Shown here one piece after another: positions 42,392-54,759 of a stretch of DNA of 64,000 nucleotides. The translations under genes and the position numbers were made by a program. The notes beneath the pieces are model-generated. The model searched no databases, was not told the DNA's origin, and was given only the letters and a program-made list of their open reading frames with translations. This DNA comes from Tuctoria greenei (Eukaryota > Streptophyta > Magnoliopsida > Poales > Poaceae). Location: assembly GCA_036927565.1 (NCBI GenBank), contig JAYESD010000004.1:162847697-162911696 (forward strand). Reading direction: 5' to 3'. How positions within the stretch are numbered: the first letter of the stretch is position 1; every line of letters starts with the position of its first letter.

Positions 42392-44693
42392 TCCATACAA
42401 ACCTCTTCCCACTTGCATTCCGGAATCTTCAATGGCTATAATAGTCCAGCTGGCCTTTGATGTTTATCCTTGACTCGATGGCATACATCACACAATGCAA
42501 CATATTCAGCTATGTCTCTTTTCATACCATCCCACCAATAGATTGTCTTCAGGTCCTTGTATATCTTCGTCTAGCTGGGATGGATGTAGTAATGTGAGTC
42601 ATGTGCTTCCTTTAATATCAATTGTTAGAGACTCTTGTCATTAGGCACAACAATTCGTTTCCCAAGCCATAGAGTACCATGGTCATCCTCATCAAATCTG
42701 ATTTCTTTCCCTTCTTGCATTCTTTCTTTAATTTCTTTGATTTCCTCATCGTTGGCCTGACCTTCTCTCATCTCTTATTCGAGGGTTGGATTCACTTCCA
42801 TTGCTCCCATATCATTCACAAATCCAAGATTCAATCTTTCAAACTCCTTGCATAGCACAGATGGCAACTCCATAAGGGTGAGCTGGGGGCTTGCTCCCTT
42901 TCGACTCAAAGCATCGACCACTACGTTGGCTTTTCCTGGATGATAATTAATTCCTACATCATAATCCTTGATGAGTTGTAACCATCGTCATTTCCTCAAA
43001 GTCAGATCCGTTTGCGTGAATATGTACTTGAGACTTATGGTCCATATAAATCTCGCATATATGACCAAGAACATAATGTCTCCAAATCTTCAACACATGC
43101 ACTACGGTTGCAAGGTCAAGATCGTGCATCGAATAATTCTTCTCATGCTTTTTCAATTGCCTGGATGCATAAGCTACTACTCGGCCTTCTTGCATCAATA
43201 CACAACCAAGTCCTTTCCTTGAAGCATCACAATAGATATCAAAGCTCTTGCTCACATCTGGCAATACCAACACATATGTTGTTGTTAACCTCTTCTTTAG
43301 CTTCTCAAAACTGTCTTGACAAGCTTGAGTCCACTTGAAAGGCTTCTTAACAATTCAGTCATGTGCTTCTCTATCTTGGAAAAGTCCTTGATGAACTGGC
43401 GGTAATATCCTACCATTCCAAGAAAACTACTTATTTCCTTCACATTCTGCGGCGGTTCCCACTTTAGCACATCTATAACCTTTCTTGGGTTGACTGACAC
43501 TCCTCCTCTAGAGATGACATGGCCTAGGAATGATATCTCCCTCAACCAGAATTGGAACTTGTTAAACTTGGCATACAACTGGTGCTCTCGCAATTTCTGC
43601 AACATCAACCTAAATGCCCTTTGTGCTCCTTTTCACTTTTCGAGTAGATCATGATGTCATCAATGAAAACTACCACAAACTTATCCAAATACTCCATGAA
43701 GACCTTATTCATAAGTTACATGAAGTATGCGTGTGCATTAGTGAATCCAAATGACATGACCGTATACTCATAGTATCCATACCATGTTCGGAAAGCCGTT
43801 TTGGGTATTTTTGACGGTCTAATTTTCATTTGGAAATATCTTGACCGAAGATCAGTATTAGAGAATATTTTGGCTCCATTCATCTGGTCGAACAAATCCT
43901 CTATGCGGGGCACCATGTACTTCTTCTTAATTGTCACCTCGTTGAGAGACCGGTAACCCACACACATCCTTTGGGATCCATCTTTCTTATCTATGAAAAG
44001 CACTAGGGCTCCCCATAGTTACGAACTTTGGAGTATAAAACCCTTCTCTAAGCGCTCTTGAATCTGCTTCTTGAGCTTTGCTAATTCCTTAGGAGGCATT
44101 CTATATGGCCCCTTCACTATAGGTGCAATTCCAGGTATTAAATCAGTGACGAACTCGATGTCATGATCAGGTGGCATACCTGACAATTCCCCAGGAAACA
44201 CTTCAGGGTACTCACGAACAATCGGAATTTCCTCCAGAGTTACTCTTTCCGCATGATTTACCATTGCCTTCTCGGTTGTCGACTGAACTGCTTTGAATTC
44301 TATACCGACTCCTTCCTCGTTTGTCAATTGCACTATCCGAGTGGCACATTGAATCACTCTGTTATGCTTCCTTAGCCAATCCATTCAAAGTATGATGTAC
44401 AAACCTTGCGAATTCAAGACTACAAGGTTGGCAAGAAAATCTACCCCCCTTATGAAAGTTCTTACTTTTGGGCATACTATATTCGTCGTCATCTCTGCTC
44501 CATGAGATTTAACCAACAGAGTATACTTCAGGTATGATATAGGCATACTATGTTTTGCAACATACTTTGATGAGATGAATAAATGGGATGCTCCTGAATA
44601 AAATAATATAGTAGCGGGGTTGGAGTTTGCAAGAAACATACCTTTCACAACATCTTCAGCTTGCTGAGCCTCTTCTGTAGATACATGATTCAC
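42392..44693 (-). pseudogene. D4 gypsy pol (PR-RT-RH-IN), broken
   Basis: On the minus strand, protease is at 44385-44693 with the active site reading YSGAS instead of DSGAS. RT spans about 43300-44100 (FIDKKDGSQRMCVGYRSLN, and FIDDIMIYS near 43650). RNase H is at 42959-43273 (YCDASRKGLGCVL). The integrase zinc finger lies at about 42470-42610, with the core starting at 42392-42450. The order with IN last identifies Ty3/gypsy. Stops lie at about 44384, 44018 and 43715, with frameshifts. The integrase core is cut off by the CACTA-like DNA. Confidence 0.9.
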
Positions 44694-44720
44694 CTTGCCA
44701 TGAGCAAAATTATGTGGTCC

Positions 44721-45430
44721 TCAGTTGCCTTGAGTTGCTCCTCCATAGGGTCCAGGATTCTGCCTTGAAGCATTGTTCATCTGACCTTGACCTGATCTTG
44801 GGCATTGATTTGCAAAATGTCCCATTTGATCACAATTAAAGCAAGTCTTCGAAACATTGGCGCTAGAGAAGTTAGGGCAAGGCTTATTCTGAGCATAGGC
44901 ACTCATACTTGGACGCGATGTAGGCTGCATAGGTAAGCGAGGTGCATGCATGGGTGGGTGTTGCTGCATTGGCTGTTGCGGTCGCGGTGGATAAGGATGG
45001 CGGTATGCAGCAGCAAGCAGGTTGTAATATGGTGCAGCTGGTGATGCATAGCGAGGACGAACGTTGCTTCCTTGCAGCTTTCCATGATATGGCATTTTCC
45101 TCTTGTGATCTAGCTCCATCTCACGAATCTTGTTCTCAACCACAATGGCCTTGTCTACCAGCTTCTAAAAATTTGCATAGTCAGTATTGAGCAACTACAC
45201 TTGAATTTCTTTGTTGAGACCTCTCATGAACAGATGCTGCTTCTTGCTATTAGTGCTAATGTCCTTTGTAGCATATCTAGAGAGTTGAGTGAATTTGTTG
45301 AAGGAGTCACTAACACTCATCCTTCCTTGCCTAAGGTTTTCAAATTATTGTCTTCTTAGTATCATGACACCCTCAGATACATAGTGAGAACAGAACATCT
45401 CCTTGAATTTAGTCAGGTGATTCTTTCATG
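44721..45430 (-). pseudogene. D4 gypsy gag, C-terminal half
   Basis: The minus strand shows part of the gag core (YVSEGVMIL region, about 45380), a KAIVVENKIREMEL helix (about 45130), a Pro/Gln-rich linker and a zinc knuckle CFNCDQMGHFANQC (about 44810-44850). It is homologous to D2 gag. Its N-terminus, leader and 5' LTR are missing: homology ends at about 45430, where the start of C' gag begins. Confidence 0.85.
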
Positions 45431-45501
45431 ATTAGGCCCTTTCGACCATCTTCTCTCCAAGTTGGTAGACCCTTGATGGAGGGACCTTCTCTGATACTAA
45501 T
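45431..45501 (-). pseudogene. C' gag start codon region and decayed primer site
   Basis: Reading the minus strand from the LTR end, a decayed primer site (TTAGTATCAGAGA instead of TTGGTATCAGAGC) is followed by leader and an ATG with a few codons. An abrupt switch to gypsy gag follows. Homology to the C leader (33195-33245) supports the call. Confidence 0.65.
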
Positions 45502-47107
45502 TGAAATTTGCCTAGAGGGGGGGGTGAATAGTCAATTTGAGTTGAAATGACTTAATAGCATGAGATTAAATGTTTGGGGCCGAACTAGTCTGGATAGGGC
45601 CGGACTAGTCTGCTCAGCACAAAGGAAAACCCCAAAAACTTGATTTGTATGAGTTTTCAGTGGATTTTTAGTTCAACAAAAAATGGATACAATATCTAGC
45701 AACCCTAAATGTGGATACAATATCCGAGCTTGGATTGAAAAGTAAGAACGATTAGATTGCGAGATTATGATGATGAACAATAAGATGAACGATATGAACC
45801 CTAAAAGCAATTCTAGTGATGAGCTGAAAGTAAAGTGACATGTGAGACAGTAATTTATCCTAAGGTTTAGCTTCACGAAGAAGCCTACATCCCCGTTGAT
45901 GTGAAGTCCACAAAGGACTGAGTCTCACTTGACCCTATTCTCAACAAACCACCACAAAAGGCCGGCTTGGTTTTCACTAATCACCAGGGGTAACTACAAT
46001 GTTCTTGGGGCTTCTCACACGTTAAGGCTCCCGCAAATGATCAACGACAATGAGCACACGAAGCTCAACAACCACAAGTCACAAAAATGCACTGCCGAGT
46101 GCAAGGGATCAAACCAAGAGCGTAAGCAAGAAGTTCTTCCTTCTCTTCACTTCCCAAACCCTAATCCACTCAGGATTTGGTTCTAGAGGGAAGGTATGCA
46201 GAGGAGAAGGCTTTGGGAGGCCCAAGGATTCTTCTGGCGGCGCTAGGGTTCGAGAGTTCTTAGTTGGAGGCCGGGGGGGGGGGGGGGGGGGTTCATTTTT
46301 ATAGGGGTCCCGAAATCTAACTGTTGCCACCATTTAATGTGCGGACTAATCCGGACAAGATCCTGGACTTGTCCACCCGACTATGTCCACGCTATGTCAC
46401 ACTCTGCAGTGGGTGATGTACCCTTCAGAGTTTGAATTTCAAACGGTCATGGCACACTAGACTAGTCCAACTAACAATGTACTAGTCCGAACTACAATAG
46501 AATGTATTGGTCTATCTAAAAAAGGACAAGTCTGGACATACCGGACTAGCCTGGCCAACTGGGGTGGACAAGTCTCACCAACAAGACTTAGCGTAAGAAA
46601 CCCCTGCTCTCACAAACTCTCACCAAGTCTTTCCTCCCGACACTTAGCTTTAAAAAAACTCTCACCAAGTGTAAAACGGACTAGTCTGTCTCCAAATAGA
46701 CAAGTCCAAAGTACAACACAAACCTTTAGTCCGTCCCAAAACGGACTAAGCCGACATACACGGACTAGTCTGGCCAAGAACCTAGAGAAGTCTGGTCACT
46801 AGGGTTTTCTCTCGTCAAGGCTTCTCACTTTGGTTTTCTGTCAACTAAGATTTTGATCCCTCTTGTATGATCTCAATGCACTTGATACACACACCCTCAC
46901 ACATAGTAGGCTAGTCTAAACTCAACACATAAGAAACCCTAATTTCTATGCTCGAGTCTTCGACGCCTGTTTCAATCTTTTCCTTTTTGAGGGTTTTTCA
47001 TCTATTTCAATTTAACACCTATGCTTAAGGTCAACTATGCTCGTTAGTCTCTTTATTTGTAATCATCAATCATCCAAAACCCACGAGTATGCTTAGATGC
47101 ACTTTCA
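45502..47107 (-). mobile_element. Element C' 5' LTR
   Basis: This 1606-bp minus-strand LTR begins TGAAAGTGC at 47107 and ends at 45502. It is the partner of 35457-37098, with degenerate palindromes (about 46340-46780) and a 19-base G-run at 46273-46291. The flank ACTGG (47108-47112) pairs with GCTGG (35452-35456) as an imperfect target duplication, showing the two LTRs belong to one insertion. Confidence 0.88.
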
Positions 47108-47902
47108 ACTGGCATCAGGTCCAAGTTTAACATTCTTAGGAATCTCAACATTTTCATCATCGCCATTGGTGTTCCTTTGGTTATGGGTTACCCTTGGCAT
47201 CTGTGGGTGGGAAAAGAGTATGAGACGGGAGAATTTATAATTTGAAATAAAATGTCCCCAAACTATATGCATCAAGGTGTATGGAACTAAGTAACTCTTT
47301 TTATTTATATAACCCTATATGGGGATATGGACAAGTGCCGAAGCATCCCACATCGCTCTACTATGTGCGGATGTGGACAATCGTCGAAGCGTTCCCAACT
47401 CACACCAAACAAACAATCAAAAGCACACAACATAGAAAGTTCAGCACACCACTACGATCTAAACGTCTTCAAAACTTCTCAACAGGAGACCTAGACTTAA
47501 TTGTGAGAGTCATGGCTGTTCTGGACGTGAGGCAGCGAAGGCGTCGACGTCAGCGAGTCATACACGGGTGCATGCCAAAGTGAATTGGCCATCCATGTAG
47601 GTGCTCGGGAAAAAAAATACTGCAGCAAAGAGAAAAGGAAAAGAACAGGTGTGTTGCAGTAAAAAAGATGAGATCAGAGAAATGCAACAGCAAGCAACGA
47701 GCAAATATTCAAGGTATTGCAGTAGCCCAGTAACAGGAAAATAGAGGGTGCTACAGTCCTTAAATAAGAGAAGAGAAGAAGAAAATGCAGCAGTTAGCAA
47801 CACAAGTTCACCAGCACAATTTTTGAAAATAGCCTTGATAAGAGGTCCTAAGTGGTTTGAGGTGTCCGTTCTATCTAGGCTTGTGTCCTATGGTCAAACA
47901 CG
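47108..47902 (-). pseudogene. D3 gypsy leader and gag start
   Basis: The leader runs down from the primer site. A minus-strand ATG at 47200 opens a frame beginning MPRVTHNQRN, similar to the D2 Gag start MVRTHNQRD. It runs about 31 codons before C' interrupts it. The rest of D3 gag and pol is missing. Confidence 0.7.
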
Positions 47903-47914
47903 GCTCTGATACCA
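47903..47914 (-). other. D3 primer-binding site (tRNA-iMet)
   Basis: GCTCTGATACCA on the plus strand is the exact complement of the D2 primer site, four bases from the LTR end at 47918. It sets the orientation and the LTR boundary. Confidence 0.88.
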
Positions 47915-47917
47915 ATT

Positions 47918-50370
47918 TGTGACACGCGGTTTTGAGAATCAACCAAGTGTGACGCATATCTGTGTCCAAGATGCTCATCACAAATACACAAATGTATCAC
48001 AAACAATATTCAGATAATAACCATGTTTTGGATAATAAATAGTACCTTATTACAATATCCAAATAGTATCAAATCACAAGTTCTAACAACATTGCAGTGG
48101 AAAAACTAAGCACTAGTAGACTTCGTCTCTACAAGCATTTGACAGTAACACACACGCCTAGTACTCCTCGTAATCCTCCGGATACTCTCACATTACTGAA
48201 CTAATGTGAGAATAGCAAGAGTGAGCACATGTCGTACTCATTAAGTGTGAGAAAATATAACATGTAGATTAAACAAGGTCGACAATAATGGTTTATTGCG
48301 GAAAAGTACATTTCATTCATAAAAACAAGAAAAATGCGACTTGTGATTGCTACTGTGAGGTCAAATCCCAAAATAACCCAAATACCATCAGTACCATATC
48401 AAATACCATAAATTCGACATAATTAACCATAATCATCCATAATTATCCATAACCATCCATATCCAACTCATCATAACCAAACCCGTATCCCAATCCCAAT
48501 TTCAATTCTAATTCCAACCATTATTCAATACTTAAGTTCATAAATCTAATCATGTGAGGGTCTAGGTCGCTCGTAATCGGAAGCACGACTATCATGACAG
48601 TTTTACACTGTGCAGAGGTAGCACCACTTTACCCACAAGTTCATGATTTCATCATCTTTCGGTGACTAAGAACCTCTATGTTGCTATGTCACACTTCTAA
48701 TGGTGTGCGGCCAAGAGATCACAAAATAGTCTTTACAAAGTGACTACCAGCATGTTGCGGACCCACTAAGGTTTCACCGGAGGTGATGTCTCCAACTGAG
48801 CACATCAATCTAAGGGCAGCCTCTTCTGTCGTTCGGATCCTGAGGTAGTCCCGCCACTCTTGCCAACCCAACCGACTCCATTCTTCGAGCCTTCCATATG
48901 ATCCGAACAATGCTGGAAATATACTAATTAATTGGATAAGTCGCACCCATACTTGGCCCCGTGGTGGCATTCTAATCCTGGCTGTTCGCCCCAAAATAAG
49001 TCCTTAGACCTAAAGCATGCAAATCCACCAAATCATCCAATCCATTTCGCATAACAAGCTTGCTTAGATCCCTAGGATCCATGTTGCTGAAGGGCCATTA
49101 TCATCAATTTACATAGTTCATATGTTCAATAGTTCATAATTAAGTTATTTGGTTATTCCCAATCCTAATTAAGCAAAGTGGAGCAAAAGTTTAAAATACT
49201 CTTCCTGATCTCTACATTACATCACGAGCAACAAGGCAGGGCATACAAGTCTAGTAAACACCTATCACGTGTTTTCCCATCAATTTGACACAAGCATGCA
49301 GTTTTGAAACAAAACATTTCAAAAACGGGATCACAATATTCAAGGGCACTTGCCTTGCTCCAATGGCTTGTTTGGATCAGGAGCTTCAAGGTTCTGATGT
49401 TGAATGTCCTCGTAAGAACCTTATAGAGCATTACCTTCTATTCCGCGAGACAAACATGCAAAACAAGCATTACAATCAATAAATGCTCATATATTATACA
49501 ATATGCCATATGCATGAATGATGCAATTATGATGTACTACATGTTATTCGGTTTCTATTATTGCTTACTATCTGGTTACATTTGACTTTTACATGTTTCA
49601 GCTTCCGAGTCATTTTCGGAAAAGTTGGGGAAGTTTCAGGATTTTCAGGAATTCATAAACCGGACTAGTCCGCACTGAGGAGGAACATGTCCGTTCTGGA
49701 CACGACAAGTCTGCTATGGTCCAAGGTTTTGCGAACTTCTGAACTAGGGCATAGTTTGAATCAAGTGTGGGGGTCAAAATCGACGTGGAAAGTTGGATAT
49801 AAGATAATTATTGTGAATGCAATGCTCCAACAGTCGAAGATTGGGCGTAATGCGTGAAACCTGATGTCTAGATCCGTTGACAACGAATCCGCAGCAGGAC
49901 GTAGAAGAAGAACATTGACGTTGAAGAGTTCATGAAGAAGAACGCAGCAGCGGCGATGATCTTGTTTGATCCATCCTTTTCCTTCTTCTTCTCCTTCCTT
50001 CTCCTTCTCTTTCTTCTCCTCCCTTCCTTGTGGCGAAGGCTTCCTATCTCAAGAACGGTTGCTCACGATGAGATGGTAGGGCGGTGGGGTTTTCTCACGT
50101 GGGCAGGAGTGAGAGGAGGGCTTTGGGTTGTTTATATAGGTGAAGGATTGGTGGGGTTAGGGTGAAATCCTAGTAGGAGTTGGTGGGGGAGGGTAGGGGC
50201 CTTGGTGGGGTCCCACTTGGGCTCCTTGTGGATGGGTCACGATGTTTTAGAGCCCAAATATGTCAATCACCTAATAACTCGTCGTGGAGCAAAATAGGAA
50301 TCTAAGTCGAAACCCTAGAAACTGGACTAGTCTGTTGTAAAAGCCCTAAAATTCATAGTGCAAAGTTCAG
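47918..50370 (-). mobile_element. D3 gypsy 5' LTR, missing its first part
   Basis: On the plus strand it begins TGTGACACGCGGTT at the primer side and is continuous for about 2.45 kb. A cluster of palindromes (CCGGACTAGTCCG) lies near 49660-49720 and another decayed unit near 50325. A TATA box is readable on the minus strand at 50131-50138. Compared with the 2.8-kb solo D1 LTR, the first few hundred bases are lost at about 50370. Confidence 0.75.
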
Positions 50371-53156
50371 CTAGAAGAATTAAAAATTTGAGTGGGAAAA
50401 GAAAAAAAAGGAAGTGAGAACATGAATGTGAATTAAACCCTACAAGAGAGAATTCAAAAATTCGAAATAGCTACTGTTCAAAAGTGGTTAAAACATAGAA
50501 TTGAGTTCACAAATAGCTTTCCCATATTTCAATTAAGGTCTCAGCCAAATTTCAGAAATTTTGATGTCCATTTGCTAGTTAATTCAGTGGATCCATTGAA
50601 TACCACTCGAATTCAAATTCAGATTTTCAATTCGAATTAAATTTGGTCAAAACAATGATTTGAATTCATAAAAAAAACTCTACATATTTGATTTTCCCTC
50701 TCACAAAAGTCTAGCAATTTTGGATCAAAGTTGTTGGGTGAATTGAAGGACCAGAGGAGGATAGAGATGAGAGGGGCAGTGGGACCCACTTGTCAGCCTT
50801 CCTAATATGCTGAACTGACTGAACTCTGTTTTCGCTGCTGTCTCAGCGCTTCAACGGCGGGAGGAGACTCCACCGCGGCATTGGCATGCACAAGCCGCTA
50901 GCTGCGTGGCTACCACACCCAAATGACTTCTCCTCATCCCCTGGTGACTTCCCTTCGACGTCATCCTGTTATTTTCTCCCAAAACAGAGTGCCGTCAAAA
51001 TTGTTGCCGCCTCCCAGTTTCTTCCTTCGTCCCACCGTTCTGGCCATTGGTTGATCGTGCTCCAAGCGTTTGTTTAAAGTTTCCTGACCTCAATCATCGG
51101 TATTTCTCAGTTTGGTGGACATCATCGTGCTGCCGCCGTGAGGTCGCCCTGTGCATCCCCGTCGTGCCGGTGCTACAACCATAATCTCGAGCTGCTCCCA
51201 AAAGCAAACAGGATAGCCAGAACACCTTCTAGCTCACGGTGAAAACCTTTCTCGAGTTCATTCTTTATCCAGCAAGAAATCTTCATTTTTCACTCAGCCT
51301 TCTTCAAGCTTTAATGCTAGGTTTTGCGTTTAATTTGGTTTGTACGTGTAAGAGTTTTTCAATACAGTTAAGGATTACAGTCTAGACCCCCATACACAGC
51401 TGAACACAAAAAATAAGAGAAAAGCATCGAGTAATTTAGCCGGGAGTCGAGTTTTCGTAGCCGCCCTAGGAAAATTCATCGGCTCACCATTGGACTTGAG
51501 GCATACTCACCATGATCCAAGGCATCTTTTATACTGTTTCCCGGGTCATTTGAGCCTGATTCCAGGATTACCGACCATCGTCAGAACCCTAGTTCCACAG
51601 CTACCGTCGTGCACTCGCCTCCGGTCGTCGCTGCCTCAGTTGGACATCACCATCATGCTGCGCGGAAAATTTTAGGGCCAGGCGGCCAAAGCAGTGCCGA
51701 GAGGAGCTCGGCACAGCAAGTCCTGTTGGGCGCCACCACTGCTCCGGCGAGAAGCGCCGCCCCGAGCCAGAGGTTGAAGAAGATGGGGCGGGTCCCACTG
51801 GCAGCCTTTGTTTTACTCTCTCTGGATCAGCTGTGGCTATTTGATCCAGTGTGGCCATGCTCCTTAACTCAGTGATCCCATGTGTGGCCCAGTTATGATT
51901 GGCCCATTTTAAATGGGTGGGACCCAGGCAGATTAATTCAAACTTTTTCCTTTCCAAATAATTCCAGATTTGAGCAAACTTCTAAATTAAATTACTCCTA
52001 ATAGTCTTGCTCAAATAATTTCAAATAAATTCTAGTAGACTCGTCTTAATCCAAATATTTCAGTGGTGCAATTTTCTGGAAATGATAGCCCCAGAAATTT
52101 CATAATTAATTCCTTTGAGCTAACTGCTTGGGAAATTAATTACTTCTGGTTTGCTAATTCGAAAATTCCCAATTTTGATCAGAACATTCATTCTAATACA
52201 CTTGATCTCGAGTAAAAATTTCAAGTTTGTTGGACTTCATTTACTGGACCAAAAGTGTGCAAATCCCCAGTGTCCATAGAAAATTCAGAAATATACAGAA
52301 ATATTTCCAGATTTTAACCCAAACTTGTAAAATCAATTTCTCCCTGTAGGAAGCTCGGAAAATTATGAATTTTTTTTCCTAAAATCAGTGAAACCTCCTC
52401 TACCATGTTCATCAACTGTTAGCCATGAAAAAGCTCCATATTTAATACAAAATTTCAGAAAAGGCTTTAAATTGTTGGAAGTTTAGAGACAACAAGCTTC
52501 CTTGAACATATCCAATTCATGGTCCAGATCTTCCTCATAGTGCCTAGTATCCACTGTAGAAATACCAAAGCCAATTGAAATCATTTAGCAACAGAAACTG
52601 TATTTCGAACTTGATTCATATAGTTCTATGTCACTTATATGCTTTCATATTATGCACATCATATAGTGACCGAGATCGAGGAGGAGCAGGAGGCATTGGA
52701 CAGCAGACTCCCTGAGACTAACTTTGAATTTGAGTCTCAGCAAGGCAAGCCCCGGTTTACATTTAAGAGATTTTTCAAAGTTTTCATTTGTATCACTATT
52801 AAGTCTATAGTTTGAATTGCATTATGTCTAAGGTGTATTGACACTCCAAATGCATGACCCACAATCCCATGGAGTATTTGGGTAGCTGTATAGCTCGACA
52901 TGTAGAATTGCCATGCTAATGTTATTTGGAATCCGGTGGAAGTCCAGTAATCGGAATCTACTCACGAGATAGTTACACTGTTACACGGGATTGATTTATG
53001 TTGACAATGGTATATGAGTATTAATATGAGACCGGGCACCAGTGTAGGAAGCAGCGAGACGTGGTCTCACGTGCATAGCGCTGCCTGTGTTGATTGAGGA
53101 CCGCTCGATGTGTGGCCCCACTGAGCAAGTTTGAACTGTACCGGATGCATACTGGC
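50371..53156 (+). other. Unassigned LTR-like region
   Basis: No ORF here resembles a protein. Features typical of long gypsy LTRs are present: AT-rich upstream parts, the common GTGGGACCCACTTGTCAG stretch, and a late segment (52670-53156) resembling the organisation of the D LTR downstream part. The right edge breaks abruptly into the G third ORF at 53157. I suspect a Tekay-like LTR of another family, but no termini or primer site were found. Confidence 0.35.
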
Positions 53157-54290
53157 TATACCTCACCATGAAGACCCCAGTTGTCTGCAGCTAGTGTATT
53201 CACTTGGATCATTTTGAAAGGAAGAGTTGTGGCACCTTTGATCAAGTGGTGGAGGCTGCAGCTAGGCATGGACTGAAGGACATGTTTGCCTTCAGATATA
53301 ACTGGAATAATGAGATCATTGCTCAGTTCTATGCCACATGTTTCTTTGCTAGTGATGAGGAGGAAAGGGTGACTTGGATGACTCATGGATCCAAGTACAC
53401 CATAACTTATGATGAGTTTGCAAGACTGCTTCACCTAGAAGACACCGGCAACAATAAGGTGACTATCCACAACATTGGTGTCTTGGGAAAAGATAAGATG
53501 GACTTCCTCTATGACACTATCCTGAACTACAACCCCCCCTCGACCAAGAACATGAAGCCCTTCTTCATGGTTCTTAACAGGGTGCTGAGGAAGACCATAG
53601 CTTCGAAGGACGGAGATGCAGGTAGTGTGCAAGGGTACTTGATGACCCTAATAAAGGTGATTAGCAAGAACCAAAAGTTCGATGTCTTTGACTATATATG
53701 GAATGATATGGTCAACATCTCCTGCACACCGGACAGATCCTGTGGCTATGCCCCCTACTTGATTTTTATGATCGAGAAGGTCACGGGAATCGAGTTTGTG
53801 AGGGATGTGGAGAACACTCCTTTGATGCCCAAGAAGCCTCCCCAAGTCACTGTCCAAGATGATCAATCTCTAGTGTCTGGTGAAGAGGCTCCTAGGAGAG
53901 CTCGAGGAGATGAGAGGACTCCTCCCACTACTAGGGCCCCTCCCCAAAAAGGGTCTCCTAGTGGAATCTTGAAGTACTTGGCAGCCATCTTTGGCTCATG
54001 CAAGAAGGCCAAAGTGAAAATTCATAAGTTGAACAAGGAAAGGAAGGATGACATGAGATACATAAAGAAAAATGTCAAGCATATTTGCCAGAAAGCTGGA
54101 GATCGAGCCCATTGGATCACCTGTTATCTCTGAAGATCCAGCCTCTAATTTCACTGAGCTTGGGCCTTTGACTCCCTCCAAGCTTGCTTACTTTGGCATT
54201 GGGGGCACTTCGAGTGGATCCGCTCCTCCTCCTCCTACACAACAAGAAGATGAAGATGAAGACGAGGAGACGATCGACAGCGAGGAATGA
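53157..54290 (+). pseudogene. Element G third ORF, 5'-truncated and frameshifted
   Basis: This is a homologue of the B third ORF beginning at the YLxMKTPVV segment. The N-terminal quarter and all of gag-pol are missing. A TAG interrupts it at 53193. The main frame then runs to about 54090. There one extra A, relative to B, shifts the frame before KLEIEPIGSPVIS. The acidic tail ends at 54290. The core retains TWMTHGSKYTITYDEF, NRVLRKTIASKDGDAG and CTPDRSCGYAPY. Confidence 0.88.
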
Positions 54291-54759
54291 GCCACTAGAT
54301 CCCTCCTCTCTTTCTTTTTGGTGTCTTGATGCCAAAGGGGGAGAGATTGAGGGGGGGTCACTAAATCCTAGCTGTAGGTTGAGAGATGAGAGCTTCATTT
54401 GTGTATCTTTTTTTGTCTCTTTTGGGTTGTAAAATTTTAATTCTGTTATCTCTACCTTTAGTATTGTGGTGTGATGGAATGACTATGTTTATGCTTATGT
54501 TATGAAATTTGTGATTTTGCTTTGGAATTGACATATATGCTTGATATTGGTATTTTCACGTCAAACATTTCATTCTCATCACGATTATTGCTCACAGTCA
54601 CGTAGTTTTACAGCCCACCATAAAGAGTGCACATATGCCCTATGTTTTCATTGTTTAACTTGTAACAAACTTATATGTGCACACTTTATGAAAATTATGT
54701 ATTTTTATCATATTTTGTGAAATCTCAATTTGTTGTCATCAATCACCAAAAAGGGGGGG
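54291..54759 (+). other. G 3' noncoding region with two purine tracts
   Basis: It is collinear with B 30888-31337. A purine tract lies just after the ORF (about 54333-54358) and a second (AAAAAGGGGGGG, about 54747-54759) directly before the LTR. No gene was seen. Confidence 0.75.

Noticed and set aside
46273..46291. 19-base G-run as a special structure
   Set aside because: It coincides in type with homopolymer tracts near LTR ends in this family and could be slippage or sequencing error; a functional quadruplex is not supported by one run.
50371..53156. Host gene or promoter
   Set aside because: No credible coding exon; composition and flanks look like LTR DNA. Small Pro- or Ser-rich frames are not supported.
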